A DNA stretch of 64,000 nt from Paenibacillus_L residui (lineage in GTDB: Bacteria; Bacillota; Bacilli; Paenibacillales; NBRC-103111), in contig NZ_JBHTIU010000074.1 of assembly GCF_042677205.1 (NCBI RefSeq), forward strand, positions 118,881 through 182,880. The letters are read 5' to 3'. This document shows positions 34,513 through 44,302 of this stretch, one piece after another. Numbering within the stretch: the stretch's first letter is position 1; each line of letters opens with the position of its first letter. The notes under the pieces are model-generated. The model ran no database searches. It worked only from the letters and a program-made list of their open reading frames with translations, and was not told the origin of the DNA. Both the position numbers and the translations under genes were made by a program.

Positions 34513-35172
34513 TTAACCCTTGCCCAGATCCGGGCGTATACGCTGGATGTGATAGATCTTGTCTATTTCCATCCTCGCATTTTGAATATAGGCAAATTCC
34601 ATCAATGCTTCGTCAATGCCCCATTCATCCGGAGGCCTGCTGAAGATGCCGGCAATTCTAAGCTGAGTAGGCCTCATATAAGATGCGGCGATAATGGCTT
34701 TCTCATCGCCTTGCGTTCCCGCGTGGGCCATCCCCCGCAGGGAACCCATCACAAAAATGTCACCCGTCGAAAGAATGCTTCCCCCCGGATTGACATCACC
34801 GAGCAGCATTACATTTCCTTCATGGGTTACCGTCTGTCCGGAGCGGACGATTCCCGTTATTACCTTTATGCCGCTTGGAAGGATTTCGGGAGGAAGGGCC
34901 GGAGAAGCGGAGGTTTCGAACGATTGAATGATCAGATTCCCGTGCTGTCCGATCAATTCCCTAATCTGTTCTTGCTCCGCTTCATTGATAACCCTTTTCC
35001 CTAAATTAACATAGACTCGTATGAGAGGACCGGACAAGATCTTATGATGCGTCTTCTCGAGTTTATGCTGCAACTCTTCCAGCAAATCCGTTAAGCGGCA
35101 GGTGTCGTCCAGAACGAACACCAGTCCGTCCTTAACTCCTTTTATCGTAACATGATGTTTGGTTGCAGTCAT
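34513..35172 (-). CDS. minC: Septum site-determining protein MinC
   Basis: The 219-residue inhibitor of FtsZ polymerisation has an N-terminal alpha/beta domain (HVTIKGVKDGLVFVLDD) and the C-terminal beta-helix with GQTVTHEGNVMLLGDVNPGGSI, ATGDIFVMGSLRGMAHAG-like steps and ESANS-type MinD contact region, here RIAGIFSRPPDE. Length is normal for bacilli (about 226). AGGAGG and AAGGAA lie upstream of ATG 35172. It is followed by minD. Confidence 0.94.
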   Translation of the reverse strand: MTATKHHVTIKGVKDGLVFVLDDTCRLTDLLEELQHKLEKTHHKILSGPLIRVYVNLGKRVINEAEQEQIRELIGQHGNLIIQSFETSASPALPPEILPSGIKVITGIVRSGQTVTHEGNVMLLGDVNPGGSILSTGDIFVMGSLRGMAHAGTQGDEKAIIAASYMRPTQLRIAGIFSRPPDEWGIDEALMEFAYIQNARMEIDKIYHIQRIRPDLGKG

Positions 35173-35240
35173 GTTCCTTCCCTACCTCCTGCCCTAACAA
35201 TTCCATTCGCTAGGCTGCTTTTCCTTCCCCGGCCGTGAAA

Positions 35241-35768
35241 TTATTCCTTCTCCCGCTTCTGAAGCTTCCGAATGTTGTCGAGCCACCTTCTCATCGGCAC
35301 GTAAATAACGAGCGCAAACAACAGGTTAATAAAAACAGTAGGCAGCATAATATGCATAAATGCCCACTGGGGATCGATTAACCGGATTTGAGCTACCCGA
35401 TAGATTCCGTAGATGATCCATTCAAACAGCAAGCTTCCGGTCACGACGATGAAGAGACTCGTCATTATATTCGCTTGCGAACGAAACGGAATAATCCCGC
35501 TTAAATAGCCTACAGCGCCCATGGCCATACAGTAGACTCCCAACATTGGGCCGTAATAGACAATATCGTGCAGCAGGCCGAAGCCAAGCCCATAAGCGAG
35601 GCCCCAGCTTTTATTGAGGTAGATTCCGATAAACATAACCGCTACCAGAACCAAATGAGGAGATACGACCACCTGCAGTTGCCAGGAGGGGGGAATGATC
35701 CATTTCATCACCGTTCCCTCCAGAACGAATAACAGCAGCAGCAGCAATGTCAGTTTATGGCGTCCCAT
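35241..35768 (-). CDS. mreD: Rod shape-determining membrane protein MreD
   Basis: The 175-residue protein has five to six membrane helices and the MreD-like segments PHLVLVAVMFIGIYLNKSWGLAYGLGFGLLHDI and GAVGYLSGIIPFR. It links MreC and the SEDS/PBP machinery to MreB. It starts 4 bases after the mreC stop, within the mreBCD-minCD cluster. Confidence 0.9.
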   Translation of the reverse strand: MGRHKLTLLLLLLFVLEGTVMKWIIPPSWQLQVVVSPHLVLVAVMFIGIYLNKSWGLAYGLGFGLLHDIVYYGPMLGVYCMAMGAVGYLSGIIPFRSQANIMTSLFIVVTGSLLFEWIIYGIYRVAQIRLIDPQWAFMHIMLPTVFINLLFALVIYVPMRRWLDNIRKLQKREKE

Positions 35769-35772
35769 CGCT

Positions 35773-36630
35773 TCACCTCGGGTCCTGAACTTCCACGACC
35801 ATAAGCTCGCTGAGATGGCGGAAAGTGGCTGCCGGTTTGATTTTGGCTACATAGTTGATTCCGAAATCCCCGTCCTCTTTAGATACGACGGTGCCTATCT
35901 CAATTCCTTTCGGAAAGACAAGCCCCATTCCGGACGTAATGATCGTATCGCCTTCGGCAAGATCGTCGTTAGTGTCAATATTGGTCATGATAAGCAATTG
36001 TGATTCGTGATCATAGCTTTGAATAATTCCGAATGATTTCTCTTTGCCTTTGACCGTAGCGGCAATAGCCTTCGATTGATTATTCGTTGCATCGAGCTCT
36101 GTCAACAGCTGCACGCTGGAAGTAAACTCGGACACTTTATCAATACGCCCCACCAGACCATGGACCGAAATTACAGCCATGTCCTTGCGAATCCCGTCTC
36201 TTTCTCCTAAATCGATGTTGACGACGCTGGTATAAGGATCAGCGCTCATTGCGTAGACTTGAGCCACATGATACTTATAGTTGTCCAAGCCCTTCTGCCT
36301 TTCGGTAAACTCCAGCAGTTCCTTCAAATTTTTGTTATCCGACTCCAGCTTGTTCAATCTCATCGTATCTCGGGCGTAATGAGAAAGCGTCTCTTTGAGC
36401 ACCTTGTTTTCTTTATACAAGTTTTTCAACTCGCGGATATCCTGAAAGAAACCCGCTATCGCTTGAGCGGGTCTGTTGAATAGCCCTTGGGTCCAGGATA
36501 CTGTATCTTTAACAAATTTCTCAGGCCAGGTCATTCCAGGTCTCAACATCGTTAAGCCCATCAAAATAACGAAGATGATCAAGGAAACCAAAAGGACAAC
36601 AATTTTTTTGTTTCCCATAAATTTGAACAA
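35773..36630 (-). CDS. mreC: Rod shape-determining protein MreC
   Basis: A 285-residue bitopic protein: one N-terminal helix (about 8-28), a coiled coil (about 68-112, LKNLYKENKVLKETLSHYA) and the extracellular beta domain with VVNIDLGERDGIRKDMAVIS, GLVGRIDKVSEFTSSVQLLT and ITSGMGLVFPKGIEIGTV. MreC organises cell-wall elongation enzymes. It lies 29 bases after mreB. Confidence 0.95.
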   Translation of the reverse strand: MFKFMGNKKIVVLLVSLIIFVILMGLTMLRPGMTWPEKFVKDTVSWTQGLFNRPAQAIAGFFQDIRELKNLYKENKVLKETLSHYARDTMRLNKLESDNKNLKELLEFTERQKGLDNYKYHVAQVYAMSADPYTSVVNIDLGERDGIRKDMAVISVHGLVGRIDKVSEFTSSVQLLTELDATNNQSKAIAATVKGKEKSFGIIQSYDHESQLLIMTNIDTNDDLAEGDTIITSGMGLVFPKGIEIGTVVSKEDGDFGINYVAKIKPAATFRHLSELMVVEVQDPR

Positions 36631-36659
36631 ACCGATCCACCTTCTAATCTATCGTTATT

Positions 36660-37694
36660 TTAGCGTCTAACCCGACCCCCGGCTGTAGATTTGGCTTTGA
36701 ATAAATGGATATTGTCAAGCGCCCTGCCTGTTCCAATAGCGACACAATCGAGAGGATTCTCAGCGACCATAACCGGCATCCCGGTCTCTCTGGACAGCAG
36801 CTTGTCCAAATTACGAAGCAACCCGCCTCCTCCGGTCAGTACAATGCCGCGGTCCATAATATCGGCCGCCAGCTCCGGAGGACACTTCTCCAACGTAACC
36901 TTAACCGCATCCACGATACTGTTAACCGGATCCGACAACGCTTCGGCAATCTCCTCCGAAGTGACGGTCATCGTTTTGGGCAATCCGCTCACCAGGTCGC
37001 GTCCCCTGATTTCAATCGTCTCGCTTTTTTCCATCGCAATGGCTGACCCGATTTCGATTTTCATCGTTTCGGCAGTCCGTTCCCCGATCATTAAATTGTA
37101 CATTTTCTTAATATATTGGGTAATCGCCTCATCCAGATCATCTCCGGCAATACGGATCGAACGGCTGGTAACGATGCCTCCGAGAGAAATGACGGCGACC
37201 TCCGTCGTTCCTCCGCCGATATCCACGACCATGCTTCCCGTCGGCTCCCAAACCGGCAAATCGGCTCCGATAGCGGCCGCGAAAGGCTCCTCGATCGTAA
37301 ACGCTTCACGGGCGCCGGCCTGCTTCGTTGCGTCCTCCACAGCCCGTTTCTCTACGGCAGTGATTCCCGACGGCACGCAAACCATAACGCTGGGATGGCG
37401 CTGAAACAGTGAACGCTGCTTCATTGCTTGACGGATAAAATATTTGATCATCGTTGCCGTTGTCTCAAAATCAGCGATAACTCCGTCCTTCATTGGACGA
37501 ACCGCACGAATATTTCCCGGAGTCCGGCCGATCATTTTCTTGGCGGCCTCTCCCACTGCTTCTATAGTTTTTGTATCGGTACGCAGGGCAACGACAGACG
37601 GCTCCCTGACGACAATTCCTTTTCCTTTGACATAGACAAGGGTGTTGGCCGTTCCCAGGTCAATCCCCAGGTCTTTAGAAAATCCACCAAACAT
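36660..37694 (-). CDS. mreB: Rod shape-determining actin homologue MreB
   Basis: The 344-residue protein shows the actin-fold nucleotide motifs DLGIDLGTANTLVYVKGKG, VDIGGGTTEVAVISLGG and GIVLTGGGGLLRNLD. MreB filaments guide lateral wall synthesis. ATG 37694 is used (GGGAG 10 bases upstream, product starts MFGGFSKDLGIDLG as in bacilli); the longer frame from 37718 is not needed. It is the first gene of mreB-mreC-mreD-minC-minD. Confidence 0.97.
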   Translation of the reverse strand: MFGGFSKDLGIDLGTANTLVYVKGKGIVVREPSVVALRTDTKTIEAVGEAAKKMIGRTPGNIRAVRPMKDGVIADFETTATMIKYFIRQAMKQRSLFQRHPSVMVCVPSGITAVEKRAVEDATKQAGAREAFTIEEPFAAAIGADLPVWEPTGSMVVDIGGGTTEVAVISLGGIVTSRSIRIAGDDLDEAITQYIKKMYNLMIGERTAETMKIEIGSAIAMEKSETIEIRGRDLVSGLPKTMTVTSEEIAEALSDPVNSIVDAVKVTLEKCPPELAADIMDRGIVLTGGGGLLRNLDKLLSRETGMPVMVAENPLDCVAIGTGRALDNIHLFKAKSTAGGRVRR

Positions 37695-37741
37695 ATATTT
37701 GAGGCTCCCTTCCTGCAATTCAACTGCATTTAATCATTATA

Positions 37742-38431
37742 TTACATATACCCTTTTTCCTTCAAACTGATATAGCCCCGGTCTCCAATGATCACATGAT
37801 CCAGTACGTCAATTCCAATAATCTGTCCGGCCTCCGCCAGCCTCCGGGTCATCTGAATGTCTTCGGGACTCGGAGTCGGATCACCGCTGGGATGATTATG
37901 TACACAAATTATGGACGCGCTGCTTCTGCGAATAGCCGCCAGGAAAACTTCTCTCGGATGAACGAGGGAAGCGTTAAGAGTGCCGATCGACAGCGTCTCC
38001 TGCGCCAGCACATGATTCTTGGTATTTAGAAACAAACAGACAAAATGCTCCTTCTGCAAATATCTTAGATCCTCGGAGAGCAAGGAGTAGACATCCTGCG
38101 GGGAACGAATCGTAACGGTTTCTTGAAGGGACGAAGCCGCCAGTCTCCGCCCAAGCTCTATCCCTGCCTTAAGCTGCAGAGCCTTGGCCAAGCCGATTCC
38201 TTTCGTCTCCATCATTTCGTCGATACTCATTCCGACCAGCCCGCGTAAAGAGCCCGCCTCCTGCAAAATGCGCTGGGCAAGCTGCACCGCCGACTCACGG
38301 TAGGTTCCCGTTCGTAACAATATAGCCAGCAACTCCGCATTGCTGAGTGCCTGAGCCCCATACTGCTGCATTCGTTCTCTAGGTCTGTCCTCATGGGGAA
38401 TCTCGCGCAAAGTCATCGTTTGAGATTCCAT
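37742..38431 (-). CDS. radC: RadC/JAB-domain protein
   Basis: The 229-residue protein has a helix-hairpin-helix-like N-terminal region (ALSNAELLAILLRTG, GLAKALQLKAGIELGRR) and the JAMM metal motif HNHPSGDPTPSPED near the C-terminus. RadC is a JAB metalloprotein of uncertain biochemical role, despite the old repair name. ATG 38431 is preferred to an in-frame GTG 9 bases earlier that overlaps the AAGGAA ribosome binding site. It follows maf and precedes mreB, as in B. subtilis. Confidence 0.93.
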   Translation of the reverse strand: MESQTMTLREIPHEDRPRERMQQYGAQALSNAELLAILLRTGTYRESAVQLAQRILQEAGSLRGLVGMSIDEMMETKGIGLAKALQLKAGIELGRRLAASSLQETVTIRSPQDVYSLLSEDLRYLQKEHFVCLFLNTKNHVLAQETLSIGTLNASLVHPREVFLAAIRRSSASIICVHNHPSGDPTPSPEDIQMTRRLAEAGQIIGIDVLDHVIIGDRGYISLKEKGYM

Positions 38432-38569
38432 TCTCTCCACTTCCTTGTCAGGATATTTTGAGCATTCCGATGATTAACGTCTTTTTCGAACGCTGGTAGC
38501 AAAGCTTCTCCAGTCCAAACCTTCACTTCTTTCCTTTGAACACGGCGCTTGCGGCAATGGATACATTGC

Positions 38570-39172
38570 TTACAGAACTTCGATATTAAAGGAATAAAGC
38601 ATATCAGCCAGCAGATTTAACGACAGTCCGACTACGTTAAAATAATCCCCCTCGATCGCCTCGACCATCGTCGCCCCCAAGCCCTGTATGGCATAGGCTC
38701 CGGCTTTATCCATAGGTTCCCCTGTCTCGATATAGCGGTCAATTTGCCGTTCGCTGAGCGGCTTCATGGTGACTCTCGTCATCCGATGGGCCGTAAGCGA
38801 CCGGCCTGACCCTGCCTCAATGCATGTGATTCCGGTAAATACGTGATGCGTATTGCCCTGGAGCATGCTGAGCATCCGCCGGGCATCCTCCCGATCGGCC
38901 GGCTTGCCGAGCGGTTCTCCGTTGTAAACAACGATCGTATCCGACCCGACAATAATTTGCCTGCCCGGGTAGGACGGCACCCGTTCGTATACGGCCCTGG
39001 CTTTTCTCTCTGACAAGGTTTCGACGATCTCCGCCGGGGTTAAATGATCTGCAACCGTTTCGTCTGCTTCACTGGCCACTATCTCATATGGAAGACCGAG
39101 AGCACGGATCAATTCCTGTCTGCGCGGCGAAGTGGAAGCAAGAATAAGACGGCTCGCTGCTGTTGGTTCCAC
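38570..39172 (-). CDS. maf: Maf-family nucleoside triphosphate pyrophosphatase
   Basis: The 200-residue protein begins with the Maf signature LILASTSPRRQELIRALG, has IIVGSDTIVVYNGEPLGKP and YIETGEPMDKAGAYAIQGLG. Such enzymes hydrolyse non-canonical or modified dTTP/UTP; B. subtilis Maf has been linked to septation. GTG 39172 follows AGGGAGGA. Order spoIIB-maf-radC-mreB matches B. subtilis. Confidence 0.95.
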   Translation of the reverse strand: MEPTAASRLILASTSPRRQELIRALGLPYEIVASEADETVADHLTPAEIVETLSERKARAVYERVPSYPGRQIIVGSDTIVVYNGEPLGKPADREDARRMLSMLQGNTHHVFTGITCIEAGSGRSLTAHRMTRVTMKPLSERQIDRYIETGEPMDKAGAYAIQGLGATMVEAIEGDYFNVVGLSLNLLADMLYSFNIEVL

Positions 39173-39311
39173 TGCTAATCCTCCCTGGGGAATGGTCCGG
39201 TGGCCCGATCACCCGTACCGAAGAAAAGAAGCCGGTCCTCGGCGCTGTCTCGGTAGATCCGGTATGGGGGACGGGACGAGAGCCCGAAAGCACCCCGCCG
39301 TCCTCTGAGCA

Positions 39312-39554
39312 TTAGAGCTTCCGATAGATCCAGACGGCCAGAATAATCCCTAATATGCTTATCAAATTTAGTTTGATCTGAATATACAAATCATATTTGA
39401 TAATTTGTAAATCCGCTTTGGGCTGCCAAACGATATCGGCTGATTTCGTCAAAAATGACAGAGCTTGTACCGGTGCCAGCAGCTGCGTTACGATAGCCGC
39501 GGCTATAAGGCCGACCAGCAAAAACAATATCAAAGTGAACATGTTTTTCTTCAT
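39312..39554 (-). CDS. DUF4321-family small membrane protein
   Basis: An 80-residue protein with two hydrophobic helices (about 6-30 and 58-77) separated by a polar loop containing KYDLYIQIKLNLISILG, which matches the DUF4321 pattern seen in clostridia and paenibacilli near maf. Function is unknown. ATG 39554 is used, with AAGGGA 10 bases upstream; a TTG lies one codon earlier. It sits 140 bases before maf and may share its transcript. Confidence 0.75.
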   Translation of the reverse strand: MKKNMFTLILFLLVGLIAAAIVTQLLAPVQALSFLTKSADIVWQPKADLQIIKYDLYIQIKLNLISILGIILAVWIYRKL

Positions 39555-39833
39555 CAACCAGCATCCCTTGCGATAAACTTACAAACCATATTTCATATTA
39601 TACGGGTTAACGAATGTCAATACAATGAATGTCGAAAAGATTCGTCTTTTCCCGGAATGATTGTCGAAATAAGGAAGAAACGAGCGGTTTAGGGCGTTTT
39701 TTACCCCTTTCCTCCCGTTTCGATAACAGATCGGTCTGCGATTTCCCATAAAATGGACCAAAAATAATTTCACATTGAGACACATGCCTTTGAAGCTTAT
39801 TATGGATACTTTGCAGGGAGTGGAACCTTCAAA

Positions 39834-39936
39834 GCTAATTCCGTCCGTAACCTTACAGGGGCGGGGTCTATAGCTTCCTCTAGACGCGGTCGCTCTTCTT
39901 GCCTTGCTTCGATAAAGGTTTATACAGGAGTTACGA
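39834..39936. repeat. ~100-bp dispersed element, copy 1
   Basis: Aligns end to end with 47040-47140 and 50754-50858. A 43-base block at 39884-39926 is identical to 50805-50847. It lies about 12 bases downstream (minus-strand sense) of the spoIIB-like terminator, in the otherwise gene-free stretch 39555-40003. Confidence 0.85.
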
Positions 39937-39948
39937 GGTACCAAATTA

Positions 39949-39980
39949 TAAAAAAAATTCCGCTGCGCCCGTGCGGAATA
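39949..39980 (-). terminator. Intrinsic terminator after the spoIIB-like gene
   Basis: Minus-strand ATTCCGC and GCGGAAT form a stem with a 9-base GC-rich loop followed by TTTTTTT, about 25 bases past the stop. Confidence 0.85.
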
Positions 39981-40003
39981 TCCGACCGGTGCAGCAGAAC
40001 ATG

Positions 40004-41281
40004 TTATTTCACCGCAATAGTCTCCAGCAGCTGCTTCTCCGTTAGAACGAAATTCATCAAGCTGGTCTGAGCCTCCCAGAGCATAGAGGTGGAAGGATTT
40101 TTCGTATATTGGTCAATCGATTGAAGCGCGGTGTTCATTGCCTGATCCAGCTTCTGCAGGATCGGCTTGACCTCTTCGGATGCTTCTTTGGCCACGGTAG
40201 AAGCGGCGCCGCTCCAACCCTCATGCCTCTCCTTGAGGGATTGCAGACTATTGCTGTCCATAGGAGTGGGACTTTCTTCTTCCAGATGGACTGCCGTCAT
40301 CCCGCTGATGATCTGTACCATTTGATCGGACAATGCCAAGTAGTTTTCCAGCCCTTCAATGCTGCCCGGCCAATTCACTTTAGTCAAAGCCGGCAGGGAG
40401 TAATTTTTAACATAGATTTCGATTTGCCGTCCCTGCAGTTCCTTGCCCAAATTAAGCGCGTCATTCCGGTCGGCTGCGATACCGGCATATACATAATGCT
40501 TGTCGGTTTGCTCCGTCACCCCGGCAAGCCCCTTGCTGCGCAAATCCTCCTGGGCTGTCTGCGCCCCTTCCGCGCTGCTGAATATTCCGTTTTGCAATAC
40601 GGAATAGGTTTTGGCTGCGATATTGACATCCGCTCCGCCGGCTGTCGTCTGAACGGCCGCTTCGAGCGATCCGTTCTCCGCTTGCCCGGCGGCACCTGCC
40701 GGATCGGCGGCTTCAGGCCCATTGGCGGCCGCAGCGGCTGGTGGCCCTTGCTCAGCCTGACCTTTCGTTCCGGGCTCTGTTGGAACCACCGGCTTGTCAA
40801 ACATCGATAACACGAAAAATCCGAGCAGCACTCCGGTAGCCACAGCGGCGGCCACAGAGCTTATAATTTTCACCCATGGCGGCTTGGAATAACGGACATA
40901 TCTTGTCGTAGTCACCACGGGCTGCTCCTCGTAGGGCGGTATGTACGCTCCGTTCCATCTTTCCTGCGGATGGTCCGTCTGTTCCTCTTCTATAATGGGA
41001 GTATGAGGGACGTTATAATCGGGAGCACGGTTTACTTTCGGATGATTTCTTTCGTTCGTTTCCCTGATCATCCGTTCTATTCTTTCCGTCTCCTCGTCAA
41101 AAGGGCTTTTCCAGGTGCCAAAATCGCTTGTATATTGGTTGAGACGGGACGGGCTTTCTTCCACCACTTGATACTCCTCTTGGTGAAGAGGGATGACCGC
41201 AGGCGGCTCGCTCTGCCGCTGGCGCTCCCCGCGCCGATTCGATTCGTTGTCCAAACGGTATGTGATCCGCGCTTTATTCAT
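40004..41281 (-). CDS. spoIIB: SpoIIB-like SPOR-domain sporulation protein
   Basis: The 425-residue bitopic protein has a long polar cytoplasmic N-terminus, one membrane helix (about 137-160), an A/G/P-rich linker and a SPOR domain (about 224-296, TYSVLQNGIFSSAEGAQTAQEDLRSKG) that should bind denuded septal peptidoglycan. B. subtilis SpoIIB, which targets engulfment proteins to the septum, has this layout and the same position between folC and maf. It is longer than the 332-residue B. subtilis protein by a C-terminal helical region. The assignment rests on architecture and synteny. comC, present in B. subtilis between folC and spoIIB, is absent. Confidence 0.7.
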   Translation of the reverse strand: MNKARITYRLDNESNRRGERQRQSEPPAVIPLHQEEYQVVEESPSRLNQYTSDFGTWKSPFDEETERIERMIRETNERNHPKVNRAPDYNVPHTPIIEEEQTDHPQERWNGAYIPPYEEQPVVTTTRYVRYSKPPWVKIISSVAAAVATGVLLGFFVLSMFDKPVVPTEPGTKGQAEQGPPAAAAANGPEAADPAGAAGQAENGSLEAAVQTTAGGADVNIAAKTYSVLQNGIFSSAEGAQTAQEDLRSKGLAGVTEQTDKHYVYAGIAADRNDALNLGKELQGRQIEIYVKNYSLPALTKVNWPGSIEGLENYLALSDQMVQIISGMTAVHLEEESPTPMDSNSLQSLKERHEGWSGAASTVAKEASEEVKPILQKLDQAMNTALQSIDQYTKNPSTSMLWEAQTSLMNFVLTEKQLLETIAVK

Positions 41282-41370
41282 TGATTTCTCCCCTTGTTCT
41301 TCTTGGTAATACTAGCCTATGACCCGTCCAAGTAAAATATGAGAGAGAAAATATTTTCGCAGAAATATAG

Positions 41371-41403
41371 CAAAACCCCTTTTCTTCTCAAGAGAAAAGG
41401 GGC
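41371..41403 (-). terminator. Intrinsic terminator after murC
   Basis: Minus-strand CCCCTTTTC and GAAAAGGGG form a 9-bp stem followed by TTTTGC. It lies about 55 bases past the murC stop and ends the valS-folC-murC series. Confidence 0.75.
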
Positions 41404-41457
41404 AGAGAATATAGGTCGGTGCGGCATCCCGCGCAAACTCGGTTATTCGTGTTAAAG

Positions 41458-42846
41458 TTACTGAACCTTCTGTCTGGGAGGGTTCCACTCCTTGGCCAGC
41501 CGGTCGGCAATCATCCAAATATCGCCGGCTCCCATCGTAAGTACGAGATCGCCCGGCTGTACCCGGTCTAACAAAAGATCCAGCACCTCTTCTTTAGTCG
41601 GTACATAACTCACGTTCGGGTTGCTGTTCTTGCGGATTAATTCAACCAGCTTCGCGGAAGTAATTCCTTCGATTTGGGCTTCACCCGCCGGGCTGTAGAT
41701 GTCCGTAATAATCACCTCATCGGCCAGCCCGAAAGCACGGCTGAACTGCTCAAACAGGAAGAAGGTCCGGGTGTAGCGCTGTGGCTGGAACACCGCAATG
41801 ATGTTCTTCCCCGTCGCCTTGGCCGCATGAATGGTCGCTTCAATCTCCGTAGGATGATGGGCGTAATCGTCGATAATCAGCACATCGTCGATTTCTCCAA
41901 GCACTTGGAAACGGCGCTTGGCTCCGCGGAATTCGGTGATCGCTTCCGCCACCTGATCGAAGGTAAGCCCCGCTTCCATACAAGTGATTAAAGTGGCCAA
42001 GGCATTGTATACGTTATGTTTGCCGGGAACCGACAGCCGGATTCGTCCTAACCGCTCACCTTTGCGCCGGACATCGAACGAAACCTTGCGGTCCCCGAGC
42101 TGCAGATCGGATGCAGCATAATCGGCTTTCTCGTCGAAGCCGTAAGTAATGACATCGCTCCGGATGCTGGGCAGCAGTTCCTGCAGATTTTCGTCATCGT
42201 AACAAACGATGGCCTTCCCGCCTTCCTTCACCTGAGACAAAAATTGAGCGTACGCCTGCTTAAGCTTATTGAAATCGCCGTCATAGTTTTCCAGATGATC
42301 CGCCTCGATATTGGTCACAATCGCCAGAACCGGGTGGTACTGCAAGAAAGAACCGTCGCTTTCGTCCGCTTCGGCAATCACGAACTCTCCCTGTCCGGCC
42401 TTGGCATTACTCCCGAGATTCATGATTTCCCCGCCGATGATATAGGTCGGGTCCTGCTGACACCGTTCCATCACCAGAGCGATCATAGAGGAGGTCGTTG
42501 TCTTGCCGTGCGCCCCCGCTACAGCCACGCCCTTCCGTTCGTTCATCAGACGGGCGAGCATCTGGGCACGGTGCAGAATGGGAATGCGCAGCTCCTCCGC
42601 CTTGCGCATCTCGACATTATCCTTCGGCAATGCAGTCGAATAAACGACCAGGTCGGCCCCCCGAACATGGTCCGCCTCATGTCCGATAAAAACCCGGGCT
42701 CCGCCTGCCTCCAGCTTCTCCGTCAATTCCTTGCGGGCCAAGTCGGACCCCGACACGTTATACCCCATTTCCAGCATCACCTTGGCGATAGCGCTCATCC
42801 CATACCCGCCGATGCCGATAAAATGAACATGCTCTGGAGTGTTCAC
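41458..42846 (-). CDS. murC: UDP-N-acetylmuramate-L-alanine ligase
   Basis: MurC adds the first amino acid to the peptidoglycan stem peptide. The 462-residue protein has the N-terminal Rossmann GIGGYGMSAIAKVML, the ATP loop AGAHGKTTTSSMIA, GEFVIAEADESDGSFL, KRRFQVLGEIDDVLIIDDYAHHPTEI (central ligase motifs) and VFQPQRYTRT. GTG 42846 lies 7 bases after folC, and its Shine-Dalgarno falls in the folC end; an in-frame ATG further up would overlap folC by 50 bases and is not family-like. folC-murC adjacency differs from B. subtilis. Confidence 0.93.
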   Translation of the reverse strand: MNTPEHVHFIGIGGYGMSAIAKVMLEMGYNVSGSDLARKELTEKLEAGGARVFIGHEADHVRGADLVVYSTALPKDNVEMRKAEELRIPILHRAQMLARLMNERKGVAVAGAHGKTTTSSMIALVMERCQQDPTYIIGGEIMNLGSNAKAGQGEFVIAEADESDGSFLQYHPVLAIVTNIEADHLENYDGDFNKLKQAYAQFLSQVKEGGKAIVCYDDENLQELLPSIRSDVITYGFDEKADYAASDLQLGDRKVSFDVRRKGERLGRIRLSVPGKHNVYNALATLITCMEAGLTFDQVAEAITEFRGAKRRFQVLGEIDDVLIIDDYAHHPTEIEATIHAAKATGKNIIAVFQPQRYTRTFFLFEQFSRAFGLADEVIITDIYSPAGEAQIEGITSAKLVELIRKNSNPNVSYVPTKEEVLDLLLDRVQPGDLVLTMGAGDIWMIADRLAKEWNPPRQKVQ

Positions 42847-42853
42847 GATGTGC

Positions 42854-44227
42854 TCACCAACCTTTTTCAGATTCAGATTGATACAATATCCATGAACGGA
42901 CATCAGAAATTAAATACAGGGTTCCGGAAACGACAGCCAAATCCTCGGGACCGGTTCTGGCTCGCAACATTTCCAATGCCTTCTTCCAATCCGGCTCTAC
43001 GGTAATCTCCGTCTCCCGTCCCAGCCCCTGAAGAACTTCGCGGGCGGTGACGGCCAGATCCTCTGCCTTCTGCCTCTTGCGGAAGTCAGGCTCCGTCAAG
43101 ATGATGGAATCTGCCAAAGGCAGTATATGCCCAAAGTACTCGAAATGCTCCTTCGTGGACAGCATGCCGATCATCAGATGAAGCTTACGGTATGTGTATA
43201 CCGAAGCCAATGCATGGGCCAGCGATTCCGCTCCTTCGGGATTGTGGGCTCCATCCAGCAGCAGAGGCGGTTGGTCCGAGACCAGCTCGAGCCTTCCCGG
43301 CCATTCCGTCTCCAGCATCGCCGCATACAGATCCTCTTCTTCCACGATCAAAGCATAATATTGCCGAAGCACCTCAATCGCCATCAATGCTACGGCTGCG
43401 TTCTTATACTGATGATATCCATTAAGGGATATGGTTAAACCCGGGATCTCCCGAAACGGGCTGCGGAAATCGAACTTCTGACGGTTCAATTCGGTCGACA
43501 GCTCTCTGTAATCGAACTCCCGTCCCAACAAATACAGCGAGGAACGCTTGTCTCTGCATACCTGCTCGATGACCGCAACGGCCTCCGGCTGCTCGACGGC
43601 CGAGATGACCGGGACGCCCGGCTTAATGATCCCGGCCTTCTCCATGGCGATCTTATCCAGCGTATTTCCCAACACGTCCATATGGTCATGTCCGACATTG
43701 GTAATGATCGATACGACAGGAAATACGATATTCGTCGAATCCAGCCTTCCGCCCAGACCGGTTTCCCAAACGACATAATCGGGATAAGTCACCGTAGCGA
43801 AGTAGAGAATGGCCAGAGTCGTCGTAATTTCGAACATGGTCGGATGGCCAAGCTCGGTAGCGGCCATTTCATCGGCAAGCGGTTTGATGCGATTGGCGAG
43901 CATCAATAGCTCCTCTTCGCCAATATCCTGCCCGTTAAAGCGGAGGCGGTTTGTGAACTTCTCCATATACGGTGAAGTGAAAGTACCCACTGCGTACCCG
44001 TTACGAAGCAGCACTTTGGTCAAAAAAGCGCAGGTCGAGCCTTTGCCGTTCGTTCCGGCTACATGAATAAATTTAAGCCTCCGCTCCGGATGGCCGAGCT
44101 TCTCCATGAACGTTTCCATCCGTTTGAGCCCCGGCCGGATCCCCATAGGCATAAGCCCGGTAATCCATTCGACGGCCTCGGCATAGGTTTGAAAGCTTGA
44201 GCTTGAATGCTCACTCGTTCGATTCAT
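42854..44227 (-). CDS. folC: Folylpolyglutamate synthase/dihydrofolate synthase
   Basis: A Mur-ligase-like enzyme adding glutamate to dihydropteroate and folates. The 457-residue protein has the P-loop VAGTNGKGSTCAFL near 63-76, FTSPYMEKFTNRLRFNGQDIG, VVWETGLGGRLDSTNIV, ITNVGHDHMDVLG and LLDGAHNPEGAESLA. ATG 44227 is chosen because AAAAGGG is 9 bases upstream. It lies 75 bases after valS, as in B. subtilis. Confidence 0.95.
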   Translation of the reverse strand: MNRTSEHSSSSFQTYAEAVEWITGLMPMGIRPGLKRMETFMEKLGHPERRLKFIHVAGTNGKGSTCAFLTKVLLRNGYAVGTFTSPYMEKFTNRLRFNGQDIGEEELLMLANRIKPLADEMAATELGHPTMFEITTTLAILYFATVTYPDYVVWETGLGGRLDSTNIVFPVVSIITNVGHDHMDVLGNTLDKIAMEKAGIIKPGVPVISAVEQPEAVAVIEQVCRDKRSSLYLLGREFDYRELSTELNRQKFDFRSPFREIPGLTISLNGYHQYKNAAVALMAIEVLRQYYALIVEEEDLYAAMLETEWPGRLELVSDQPPLLLDGAHNPEGAESLAHALASVYTYRKLHLMIGMLSTKEHFEYFGHILPLADSIILTEPDFRKRQKAEDLAVTAREVLQGLGRETEITVEPDWKKALEMLRARTGPEDLAVVSGTLYLISDVRSWILYQSESEKGW

Positions 44228-44302
44228 TGTTCTCATCCCTTTTAATATATGAAGTAAAGGCCTCGGTTTGACAGGTTCAGAATCCCAATGGGCCTGCTGC
44301 AA